A DNA stretch of 24,552 bases, taken from JBCDIQ01 sp039024295. GTDB lineage: Bacteria > Bacteroidota > Bacteroidia > J057. Of the stretch, positions 1-7,800 are shown in pieces. The translations under genes and the position numbers were made by a program. The stretch is from assembly GCA_039024295.1 (NCBI GenBank), contig JBCDIQ010000034.1:1-24552 (forward strand), given 5' to 3'. Under the pieces are notes generated by a model. The model was given only the letters and a program-made list of their open reading frames with translations, did not search any database and was not told the DNA's origin. Position 1 is the stretch's first letter. The number at the start of each line of letters is the position of its first letter.

Positions 1-38
1 CTGAAAGCAAGGGCTTCTTGCCGCCAGAAAATTTACAA

Positions 39-111
39 GCGGGAGTAGCTCAGTTGGTAGAGCATCAGCCTTCCAAGCTGAGGGTCGCGGGTTCGAATCT
101 CGTCTCCCGCT
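39..111 (+). tRNA. tRNA-Gly (anticodon TCC)
   Basis: A full cloverleaf can be folded. The 7-bp acceptor stem GCGGGAG pairs with CTCCCGC, the D arm reads GCTC...GAGC, the anticodon stem TCAGC/GCTGA encloses loop CTTCCAA (anticodon TCC), and the T arm carries TTCGAAT. The discriminator base is T at 111 and no CCA is encoded. It decodes GGA/GGG glycine codons. It lies 12 nt before the next tRNA and is probably co-transcribed with it and tuf. Confidence 0.97.
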
Positions 112-123
112 CTTTTTAGAGCA

Positions 124-196
<73 letters not shown>

Positions 197-256
197 CTCA
201 TCATTTGTTTCTTCCTTTTCATTTAGGCACAACAACTTCGTAACAGAAGAAGAGTA

Positions 257-1453
257 ATGGCAAAAGAAACCTTTCAACGTACCAAACCCCACGTGAACAT
301 TGGTACAATTGGCCACGTGGACCACGGCAAAACTACGCTCACAGCTGCTATCACCACCGTACTTGCAAAAAGAGGTGGTGCTGAGGTGCGTGCTTTTGAC
401 ACCATCGACAACGCTCCCGAAGAAAAAGAGCGTGGTATTACCATCAACACCTCTCACGTTGAGTATGAGACGGAAAATCGTCACTACGCACACGTGGACT
501 GTCCTGGTCACGCTGACTATGTAAAGAACATGGTTACAGGTGCTGCCCAAATGGATGGTGCGATTCTCGTGGTTGCTGCCACAGATGGTCCAATGCCACA
601 AACTCGTGAGCATATCCTACTTGCTCGTCAGGTGGGTGTACCTGCGATTGTTGTTTTCATGAACAAAGTCGATCTGGTTGACGACGAAGAGTTGCTCGAA
701 CTGGTTGAGATGGAGGTTCGTGAACTTCTTGATACTTATGAATTCCCTGGTGATGATACCCCAGTGATTCAAGGATCAGCACTTGGGGGTCTTAACGGTG
801 AGCCTCAGTGGGAAGAAAAGATTGTCGAATTGATGGACGCTGTTGACAGCTTCATCGAAACCCCAGCTCGTGATGTAGACTTGGACTTCCTCATGCCTGT
901 GGAAGACGTGTTTACCATTACTGGTCGTGGTACTGTTGCCACTGGCCGTATTGAGCGTGGTGTTATCAACTCTGGTGATCCCGTAGAGATTATTGGTCTT
1001 CAAGGAAAAGAGGAAAAGCCTTTAACCTCTACAGTAACAGGTGTTGAGATGTTCCGCAAAATCCTTGACCGTGGCGAAGCAGGTGATAATGTTGGACTTC
1101 TGCTGCGTGGTATAGAAAAAACAGATATCAAGCGTGGAATGGTTATCGCTAAGCCCAAGAGTGTAACGCCTCACACCAAGTTTAAGGCTGAAGTTTATGT
1201 ACTCAGCAAAGATGAGGGTGGTCGCCACAAGCCATTTTTCAAAAAGTATCGTCCTCAGTTTTACTTCCGTACAACTGACGTTACAGGAGAGATTGACTTG
1301 ATGGAAGGGGTTGACATGATTATGCCCGGTGATAACACCACCATTCAGGTTGAACTAATCTATCCTATCGCAATGGAAAAAGGTCTTCGCTTCGCGATTC
1401 GTGAAGGTGGCCGTACCATTGGTGCGGGTCAGGTTACTGAAATCCTTGACTAA
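257..1453 (+). CDS. tuf: Translation elongation factor Tu
   Basis: EF-Tu is the GTPase that carries aminoacyl-tRNA to the ribosomal A site in the cytoplasm. The 398-residue product has the usual family length and all GTP-binding motifs: G1 GHVDHGKT at residues 19-26, G3 DCPGH at 81-85, G4 NKVD at 136-139 and G5 SAL at 174-176. The C-terminal beta-barrel domains follow, including GGRHKPFF and FRTTDVTG. The ATG start matches the conserved N-terminus MAKETFQRTKPHVN. A purine-rich stretch (AGAAGAAGAG) precedes it instead of a true Shine-Dalgarno. It sits between tRNA-Thr and tRNA-Trp, as in many Bacteroidota, and is closed by its own terminator. Only this tuf copy is visible in the window. Confidence 0.99.
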   Translation: MAKETFQRTKPHVNIGTIGHVDHGKTTLTAAITTVLAKRGGAEVRAFDTIDNAPEEKERGITINTSHVEYETENRHYAHVDCPGHADYVKNMVTGAAQMDGAILVVAATDGPMPQTREHILLARQVGVPAIVVFMNKVDLVDDEELLELVEMEVRELLDTYEFPGDDTPVIQGSALGGLNGEPQWEEKIVELMDAVDSFIETPARDVDLDFLMPVEDVFTITGRGTVATGRIERGVINSGDPVEIIGLQGKEEKPLTSTVTGVEMFRKILDRGEAGDNVGLLLRGIEKTDIKRGMVIAKPKSVTPHTKFKAEVYVLSKDEGGRHKPFFKKYRPQFYFRTTDVTGEIDLMEGVDMIMPGDNTTIQVELIYPIAMEKGLRFAIREGGRTIGAGQVTEILD

Positions 1454-1468
1454 TAAGTTTACAACATA

Positions 1469-1505
1469 AACCGGATGCTTCAACGAGTATCCGGTTGTTT
1501 GTCTT
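1469..1505 (+). terminator. Intrinsic terminator after tuf
   Basis: An 8-bp stem AACCGGAT (1469-1476) pairs with ATCCGGTT (1489-1496) across a 12-nt loop and is followed by GTTTGTCTTT. It lies 16 nt after the tuf stop and 8 nt before tRNA-Trp, so it separates the abundant tuf message from the secE-nusG unit, at least partly. Confidence 0.8.
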
Positions 1506-1512
1506 TACATAC

Positions 1513-1585
1513 ACGGGTGTAGCTCAACTGGTAGAGCGACGGTCTCCAAAACCGTAGGCTGTGGGTTCAAGTCCTACCACCCGTG
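1513..1585 (+). tRNA. tRNA-Trp (anticodon CCA)
   Basis: The acceptor stem ACGGGTG pairs with CACCCGT, the anticodon stem ACGGT/ACCGT encloses loop CTCCAAA (anticodon CCA), and the T-loop is TTCAAGT. The discriminator is G at 1585, as expected for bacterial tRNA-Trp. No CCA is encoded. The 3' end is only 27 nt before the secE ATG, so maturation must cut the secE leader. Confidence 0.97.
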
Positions 1586-1612
1586 CAGCTCAATCGAAAC
1601 AACAATCCACTC

Positions 1613-1804
1613 ATGGACAAACTGAGAGCATTTTTTAAAGAATATTCCGAAGAACTCCTCTATAAGGTTCAATGGCCGAGTTTGGAAGAGTTACAAAGCA
1701 GCACCATTACTGTGCTTATTGCCTCAGTTTTGATCGCTCTAGCGATTGCCCTGATGGATCTTGTATTCAAATTTGTCATCGGTGGACTATATTCCATCGT
1801 TTAG
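1613..1804 (+). CDS. secE: Preprotein translocase subunit SecE
   Basis: SecE is the small essential subunit that clamps SecY in the inner-membrane Sec translocon. The 63-residue product is the short single-helix form usual outside the gammaproteobacteria. It has an amphipathic N-terminal helix (to about residue 25), the conserved KVQWPSLEE segment that leads into the membrane, and one transmembrane helix at about residues 31-57. I chose the ATG at 1613 because an in-frame GTG at 1583 lies inside tRNA-Trp and would add ten residues that do not look like SecE. nusG follows 13 nt downstream, the near-universal secE-nusG pairing. Confidence 0.95.
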   Translation: MDKLRAFFKEYSEELLYKVQWPSLEELQSSTITVLIASVLIALAIALMDLVFKFVIGGLYSIV

Positions 1805-1805
1805 C

Positions 1806-1814
1806 AGGAGGTGA
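1806..1814 (+). promoter_or_regulatory. Strong Shine-Dalgarno of nusG
   Basis: AGGAGGTGA is a nine-base match to the anti-Shine-Dalgarno end of 16S rRNA, three bases before the nusG ATG at 1818. None of the other genes in this block has anything comparable, which makes this site stand out. Its strength is seen directly; its regulatory meaning is unknown. Confidence 0.85.
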
Positions 1815-1817
1815 CCG

Positions 1818-2360
1818 ATGGGAAAGCAGTGGTATGTAGTACGTGCAATCAGCGGCCAGGAAAAAAAGGTCAAACTGTACATTGAAAGTGAAATTCAACG
1901 TCTCAAATTAGGCGAGTACATTGATCAGGTCCTGATTCCTACAGAAAAAGTCTTCGAGATGCGTAACGGTAAGAAAAAGTTACGCGAACGAAATTTCCTG
2001 CCCGGATATATCTTGGTAGAAGCCAATATGATTCCGGAAATTGAACCAGCATTTAAAGATATACCCGGAGTCATAGGATTTCTGGGTGCGCGTAAAGGCG
2101 GGCCTCCTATCCCGCTTCGTCCTGCAGAGCTAAACCGAATCCTCGGTAAAGTGGATGAGATGAACGAAATGGGAGAAGTTCCTGAAGAACCCTTCATCAA
2201 AGGCGAACCAGTCAAAGTTATGGCTGGACCATTTAACGGATTTAGCGGGGTGATTGATGAAGTGTACGAGGACAAGAAAAAGTTGAAAGTGGTTGTAAAA
2301 ATCTTCGGGCGAAACACTCCCGTTGAATTGAACTACTTTCAGGTTGAAAAAGAATACTGA
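1818..2360 (+). CDS. nusG: Transcription termination/antitermination factor NusG
   Basis: NusG binds the clamp of elongating RNA polymerase, raises processivity, and links transcription to Rho or to the leading ribosome. The 180-residue product has the NGN domain (about 1-115, starting GKQWYVVRAISGQEKKV and including FLPGYILVE) and a C-terminal KOW domain (about 126-180; GEPVKVMAGPFNGFSGVI). Length and architecture are standard. The ATG is fixed by the very strong AGGAGGTGA just upstream. It follows secE by 13 nt and precedes the L11/L1 genes across a 130-nt structured gap, so it is probably part of a secE-nusG-rplKAJL transcript. Confidence 0.98.
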   Translation: MGKQWYVVRAISGQEKKVKLYIESEIQRLKLGEYIDQVLIPTEKVFEMRNGKKKLRERNFLPGYILVEANMIPEIEPAFKDIPGVIGFLGARKGGPPIPLRPAELNRILGKVDEMNEMGEVPEEPFIKGEPVKVMAGPFNGFSGVIDEVYEDKKKLKVVVKIFGRNTPVELNYFQVEKEY

Positions 2361-2490
2361 GTCGTCTGAAATCGGACGTTGGGTGAAAACGTGTGAGCCG
2401 TTAGTATCCCATGCTTCCCCCCGGTAAAGACAAAGGCTTTGTATAATCCTCACATCTAATTAGGGTGTGATTTAATGTTGTTAAAATCTG
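2361..2490 (+). promoter_or_regulatory. Structured leader between nusG and rplK, candidate L1 autoregulatory site
   Basis: This 130-nt gap has no ORF. A 6-bp hairpin CGTCTG (2363-2368) / CGGACG (2373-2378) with loop AAAT is not followed by a T-run, so it is not a terminator. Next comes a two-part fold: TGGG (2380-2383) / CCCA (2408-2411) outside, AACG (2388-2391) / CGTT (2399-2402) inside, with an asymmetric internal loop and apical loop TGTGAGC. In other bacteria L1 represses the L11-L1 message through a leader that imitates its 23S rRNA site. The position and the bulged hairpin fit that idea, but I could not verify the L1 consensus. The rest is AT-rich and could hold a promoter; I do not see a clear one. 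Confidence 0.45.
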
Positions 2491-2940
2491 ATGGCGAAGC
2501 AAATTGAGACCTATGTAAAGCTCCAAGTGAAAGGTGGGCAGGCAAATCCAGCTCCTCCTATTGGACCAGCATTGGGTGCGAAAGGCCTGAATATCATGGA
2601 TTTCTGTAAGCGCTTCAATGCGCAAACACAGGATCGCATGGGGCAGGTGCTTCCCGTAGTCATCACAGTTTACAAGGATAAGTCCTTCGATTTTGTTGTA
2701 AAGACACCTCCAGCAGCTGTTTTATTGATGGAGCGTGCCAAGATCAAGAAAGGATCTCCCGAATCTAACCGTAACAAGGTGGGTAAAGTAAGCTGGGATG
2801 ATGTAAAAGAGGTTGCCGAAATCAAAATGCCTGACTTAAACGCGTTTACCATTGATTCAGCCATGAAAATGGTTGCAGGTACTGCGCGCAGTATGGGCGT
2901 TACCGTTGAAGGTACACCTCCGTGGGAAGCAAATGCATAA
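2491..2940 (+). CDS. rplK: Ribosomal protein uL11
   Basis: L11 forms the base of the large-subunit GTPase-associated stalk with 23S rRNA and L10/L12. The 149-residue product is close to the usual 141-142 plus a short tail. It shows the N-terminal domain with the proline helix (PAPPIGPALG, with P22 and P23 at the positions linked to thiostrepton sensitivity) and the C-terminal RNA-binding domain (KMPDLNAFTIDSAMKMVAGTARSMGV). The start ATG gives the canonical MAKQIETYVKLQV. It is followed by rplA after 42 nt. Confidence 0.99.
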   Translation: MAKQIETYVKLQVKGGQANPAPPIGPALGAKGLNIMDFCKRFNAQTQDRMGQVLPVVITVYKDKSFDFVVKTPPAAVLLMERAKIKKGSPESNRNKVGKVSWDDVKEVAEIKMPDLNAFTIDSAMKMVAGTARSMGVTVEGTPPWEANA

Positions 2941-2982
2941 CGGCCTTGTCTCCGAGAGCTTTACCAATTAATTAAACGCTCA

Positions 2983-3735
2983 ATGGAAACTACAGAAGTA
3001 GCAAACCATAAGCGCCCCAAGCGCAAGCAGCGCAACCATAGCCTCAAGGATGGTAAAAAGCTGCAGAACTCCAGGAAGATGGTCGAAGATCGGGCATATT
3101 CTTTGGAAGAAGCCAGCGAGTTGGTCAAAAAGACCTCCACCACCAAATTTGATGGTACAGTTGAACTGCATGTACGCCTGGGCGTAGATCCCCGTCAGGC
3201 CAACCAGATGATTCGTGGTACTGCTACCTTGCCGCATGGCACAGGTAAGTCCGTAACCGTTCTGGTCCTGACTACTCCTGACAAGGAAGATGCAGCTAAG
3301 GAAGCTGGTGCCGATTACGTTGGATTGGATGAGTATATCACCAAAATCCAGGGTGGATGGACAGACGTCGATGTGATTGTTTGTTCTCCAGACGTAATGC
3401 CTAAGGTAGGCCGTTTGGGAAGGATTTTGGGTCCCCGTGGCCTGATGCCTAACCCCAAAAGCGGAACCGTAACTCCTGATGTAGCCAAGGCAGTGAATGA
3501 GGTAAAAGCCGGTAAGATTGACTTCCGGGTTGATAAAAACGGTATCATTCACGTGGGCGTCGGAAAAGTGTCTTTTTCAGCTCCGCAGATTGCGGAAAAT
3601 GCGCTGGAATTATTGCAGACACTGGGACGAATGAAGCCTTCTGGTTTAAAAGGCGTATACTTCCGAGGCATAACCATGGCCGCTACCATGGGCCCTGGCA
3701 TAACCGTGGACAAATCAACAGTAGCTGGAATCTAA
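2983..3735 (+). CDS. rplA: Ribosomal protein uL1
   Basis: L1 builds the mobile L1 stalk of the large subunit that handles E-site tRNA, and in many bacteria it represses its own operon. The 250-residue product contains the two-domain L1 fold and the signature GRLGRILGPRGLMPNPKSGTV. It is about 20 residues longer than typical L1 because of an N-terminal extension, residues 1-20, carrying the basic run KRPKRKQR. There is no later ATG, GTG or TTG that would give the usual length, so I take the extension as real. rplJ starts 7 nt after the stop, which suggests tight co-translation. Confidence 0.98.
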   Translation: METTEVANHKRPKRKQRNHSLKDGKKLQNSRKMVEDRAYSLEEASELVKKTSTTKFDGTVELHVRLGVDPRQANQMIRGTATLPHGTGKSVTVLVLTTPDKEDAAKEAGADYVGLDEYITKIQGGWTDVDVIVCSPDVMPKVGRLGRILGPRGLMPNPKSGTVTPDVAKAVNEVKAGKIDFRVDKNGIIHVGVGKVSFSAPQIAENALELLQTLGRMKPSGLKGVYFRGITMAATMGPGITVDKSTVAGI

Positions 3736-3742
3736 TTGTGAT

Positions 3743-4273
3743 ATGACCAAAGCAGAGAAATATCAAGTGGTAGAGCGTCTGGTAGAACAGATGAAAGAAA
3801 CTCCTACCTTCTACATTGCTGACACCGGCGGTTTGACGGTGGAAGAGGTCAATTCACTGAGAAGAGATTGCCACAAATCTGAGATTAAGATGCAGGTGGT
3901 CAAGAATACCTTGATCAAAAAAGCACTTGAGCAGTTGGATGAAAACTACGAAGGTGCTTATGAAGCCTTAAAGCTGCATTCTGCAATCTTTTTTACAGAC
4001 GCGGAAAATCCTAGTGTTCCAGCCAAGTTGATCAAGAAATTTCGGAAGAAGCATGAAAAGCCTGTTCTGAAAGTTGCTTGTATTGACTCCGCTGTGTTCC
4101 TCGGTGATGATCAACTCGAGACCCTCACGACCCTCAAGTCTAAGGGTGAACTCATAGGAGAGGTGGTTACCTTGTTGCAGAGTCCTGCCAAAAATGTTGT
4201 TTCTGCCCTTAAATCTAGTGGTGGAAAACTGGCGGGAATCCTCAAGACCCTTTCCGAACGTGAAGAAGCATAA
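3743..4273 (+). CDS. rplJ: Ribosomal protein uL10
   Basis: L10 anchors the L12 dimers of the ribosomal stalk on 23S rRNA. The 176-residue product has the N-terminal RNA-binding domain (residues 1-135; VVERLVEQMKE..., VVKNTLIKKAL) and a C-terminal helix (about 140-176) that carries the L12 dimers. It begins only 7 nt after rplA, which leaves no room for the L10-binding leader seen ahead of rplJ in other phyla. The next gene is rplL after 44 nt. Confidence 0.98.
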   Translation: MTKAEKYQVVERLVEQMKETPTFYIADTGGLTVEEVNSLRRDCHKSEIKMQVVKNTLIKKALEQLDENYEGAYEALKLHSAIFFTDAENPSVPAKLIKKFRKKHEKPVLKVACIDSAVFLGDDQLETLTTLKSKGELIGEVVTLLQSPAKNVVSALKSSGGKLAGILKTLSEREEA

Positions 4274-4317
4274 GTGTTATTGTTGTTTATATCTCATTTT
4301 TTTAACGCTTGAAAAAA

Positions 4318-4698
4318 ATGGCAGACTTAAAAGCATTTGCTGATCAGCTTGTAAACCTAACAGTTAAGGAAGTTAACGAGCTGGCTGATATTTTGAAAGA
4401 TGAATACGGCATTGAGCCAGCTGCAGCTGCCGCTGTTGCCGTTGCTGCTCCTACCGGAGGAGAAGGTGGTGAAGCCGCTGAAGAAAAGACCGAGTTTGAC
4501 GTAATCCTGAAAAGTCCAGGTGGTGCCAAACTAAACGTTGTGAAGGCTGTGAAGTCCATCACTGGACTGGGCCTGAAAGAAGCAAAAGGTCTTGTTGATG
4601 GCGCACCTAGCCCAATCAAGGAAGGTGTTACCAAAGAAGAAGCTGAAGGAATCAAATCTCAGCTTGAAGAAGCTGGTGCTGAGGTAGAGCTTAAATAA
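4318..4698 (+). CDS. rplL: Ribosomal protein bL12 (L7/L12)
   Basis: L12 is the multicopy stalk protein that recruits and stimulates translational GTPases. The 126-residue product has the N-terminal dimerisation helices (1-about 32), an alanine- and glycine-rich hinge (about 37-60, AAAAAVAVAAP...), and the globular C-terminal domain with KSITGLGLKEAKGLVD. The ATG at 4318 gives the canonical MADLKAFADQLVNLTVKEV; an in-frame TTG at 4309 would only add MKK. The 44-nt gap after rplJ is very AT-rich. Two hairpins follow before rpoB. Confidence 0.98.
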   Translation: MADLKAFADQLVNLTVKEVNELADILKDEYGIEPAAAAAVAVAAPTGGEGGEAAEEKTEFDVILKSPGGAKLNVVKAVKSITGLGLKEAKGLVDGAPSPIKEGVTKEEAEGIKSQLEEAGAEVELK

Positions 4699-4702
4699 AA
4701 AT

Positions 4703-4724
4703 GAAACCTTTATGATAAGGTTTC
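4703..4724 (+). other. Hairpin just after rplL
   Basis: GAAACCTT (4703-4710) pairs perfectly with AAGGTTTC (4717-4724) across loop TATGAT. The tail GTTAATAAAAGG is not a proper T-run, so this is more likely a processing or stability hairpin for the rplL end than a terminator. Confidence 0.6.
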
Positions 4725-4741
4725 GTTAATAAAAGGTTAAT

Positions 4742-4771
4742 AGACCTGATTCTAGTAGTCAGGTCTTTTCT
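4742..4771 (+). terminator. Terminator/attenuator between rplL and rpoB
   Basis: AGACCTGA (4742-4749) pairs with TCAGGTCT (4759-4766) across a 9-nt loop and runs into TTTTCT. It has the form of an intrinsic terminator. In other bacteria partial termination at this point lowers rpoBC output relative to ribosomal proteins, which is the likely role here. A further AT-rich 7-bp hairpin (4782-4788 / 4796-4802) follows. Confidence 0.7.
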
Positions 4772-4859
4772 GCTATCTTATAAAGTTTAGATAAAAAACT
4801 TTACTCGTTCTTTAAAATTCGTTACGACGCGATCTTTTTAACCTCAAAATACACTCAGG

Positions 4860-7800
4860 TTGGCTAACGTATATAGCTCCGATAGAATTACCTTTTCTAA
4901 AATTAGAAAGGTAATTGATTATCCTGATTTTCTGGAAGTTCAATTGAAGTCCTTTCAGGAGTTTATGCAGGTAGACACCCCCTCGGACAAGCGCAAAGAT
5001 GAGGGACTTTACAAAGTTTTCAAAGAAAATTTTCCCATTACGGATGCCAGGGAGAACTTTGTCCTGGAATTCATGGATTACTACATTGATCCGCCAAAAT
5101 ATTCAATCGTAGAGTGTAAAGGAAGGGGGCTTACCCACTCAGTAGCCCTGAAAGCTAAGCTTTTCCTTTATTGTACTGATCCGGAAAACGAAGATTTTGA
5201 ACCCGTAACTCAAGAAGTTTATCTTGGGAACATCCCCTATATGACCGCAAACGGAACCTTTATCATTAATGGTGCCGAACGTGTGGTCGTAAGCCAGTTG
5301 CACCGATCTCCAGGTGTATTCTTCGGGCAGTCCTACCACGCAAATGGATCAAAACTATACTCAGCGCGAATTATTCCTTTCAAGGGGTCTTGGATTGAAT
5401 TTTCTACTGATGTTAACAATGTAATGTATGCCTACATTGATCGGAAAAAGAAATTCCCGGTCACTACCCTGTTACGGGCCATAGGTTACAGTTCGGATAA
5501 AGAAATTCTGGAGATCTTTGGCCTTGCAGAAGAAATCAAGGTCAATAAGAGCAATGTAAAGAAAATTGTAGGCCGTAAGCTGGCTGCGCGTATTCTGCGT
5601 ACCTGGACAGAGGACTTTGTGGATGAAGATACGGGTGAAGTAGTATCTATCACCCGAAATGAAGTTCTGTTTGAGCGGGACCACAAAATAGAAAAGGATG
5701 ACATTGAGTCCATCCTAGAATCTGAGGTGCCAACCGTCATCTTGATGGCTGAAGCCGTCAATGCCGGAGAATACTCTATTATATATAATACCCTTCAGAA
5801 GGATAACTCAAACTCCCAGTCTGAAGCGGTAGATTTGATTTACCGCCAACTGCGTAATGCGGAGCCACCGGACGAAGAAACGGCACGCGGGGTAATTGAT
5901 AAGCTTTTCTTTAGTGATAAGCGATACGACCTCGGAGAAGTAGGCCGTTACCGATTGAACAAAAAGCTTCACGGTACCTACGAAGAAGACAGTCAGGTTC
6001 TGACAAAGTCCGACATCATCAAGATCGTAGAGTTCCTCGTTGAATTGCAGAACAGCAAGATGAACGTGGACGATATCGACCACTTGAGTAACCGTCGTGT
6101 GCGCACAGTTGGGGAGCAGTTGTATTCTCAATTTAGTGTAGGACTTGCTCGTATGGCAAGAACCATCCGCGAGCGAATGAATATCCGCGACAATGAGATC
6201 TTTACTCCATCTGACCTCATCAATGCGCGTACGCTTTCTAGCGTCATTAACTCTTTCTTTGGTACCAACCAGCTGAGCCAGTTTTTGGATCAGACCAATC
6301 CATTGTCGGAGCTTACCCACAAGCGTAGGGTCTCTGCTTTGGGACCTGGTGGTCTTTCACGTGAACGTGCCGGTTTTGAGGTTCGGGACGTACACTATAC
6401 CCACTATGGGCGACTATGCCCTATTGAAACACCGGAAGGGCCAAACATTGGGTTGATATCTTCCCTCTGTACCTACGCCCGCGTGAACGATATGGGCTTC
6501 ATCGAAACTCCCTATCGAAAGGTGAATGACGGGGTAGTAGAAAGCAGAACCCAGTATTTGAGTGCAGAAGAGGAAGACAACCTTGTAATTGCACAGTCAA
6601 ATGCGCCTGTCAAGGAAGATGGCAAGTTTGTAAACAACCGGGTAAAGGCCCGAAAAATGGGTGACTTCCCAGTTGTTGAGCCTGAGACCCTGACCTATAT
6701 GGATGTTGCACCTAACCAGATTGTAAGTGTAGCGGCGTCTCTCATTCCCTTCCTGGAAAATGACGATGCCAACCGCGCCCTGATGGGGTCAAACATGCAA
6801 CGTCAGGCAGTTCCCTTGCTTCAGCCAGAAGCACCAATTGTTGGAACTGGTATTGAAGCTAAGGTGGCGATTGACTCACGTACCCTGATTACTTCAGAGG
6901 GAGAAGGAGTGGTAGAATATGTGGATGGTGGAAAAGTGGTGGTACGATACGAGCGTACCCCGGTAGAAGATCTGGTTACGTTTGAATCGAACGTGGTAAC
7001 CTACGTGGTACCTAAATTCTCTCGTACTAACCAGAATACCTCCATCAACCTGCGTCCAGTGGTTAAGCCTGGGGATAAAATCGCCAAAGGTACGGTACTC
7101 TGTGATGGTTATTCTACTGAAAGTGGAGAGTTGGCCCTCGGTCGCAACCTGCTGGTTGCCTTTATGCCTTGGCAGGGATACAACTTTGAGGATGCCATCG
7201 TAATTTCTGAGCGCGTAGTCGCTGAAGATATATACACTTCTATTCACATAGAAGAGTTTGAAATGCAGGTACGGGACACCAAGCGAGGTGAGGAAGAACT
7301 TACCCGTGAAATCCCGAACGTAAGCGAGGATGCCATCAAGCACCTCGATGATAACGGCCTGATTCGTGTTGGAGCAGAGGTTAATCCTGGTGATATCCTG
7401 ATTGGAAAGATCACCCCAAAAGGAGAGACTGATCCAACCCCTGAAGAAAAGCTGCTTCGTGCCATCTTTGGAGATAAAGCAGGAGATGTTAAAGATGCCT
7501 CCTTACGAGTACCGCCATCTATCAAAGGGGTGGTAATCGATAAGAAGCTTTTCTCTAAGGAAAAGAAAGAAGGACGTGCCAAGCAAAAGTCCAAGAAACT
7601 GCTTACTGCCCTCGAAGAAGACTTCAACAACAACATGATGGAGTTGAATAACATGATGGTATCTAAGCTGGTGCAGTTGCTCGGTAACCATAAGTCCAAA
7701 GGCGTAAAAAACGTCTTTAACGAAGAGGTCATCCCTTCTGGCAAGAAATTCACGGAGAGAACCCTTTCTTCTCTCAACTTCCTTGACATGATCCCAAGTG

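Noticed and set aside
1583..1612. Upstream GTG start for secE
   Set aside because: It lies in the last bases of tRNA-Trp, and the added residues are not SecE-like; ATG at 1613 fits the family.
6261..6345. Rifampicin-resistance substitution in rpoB
   Set aside because: Residues equivalent to E. coli D516, H526 and S531 are all the sensitive type.
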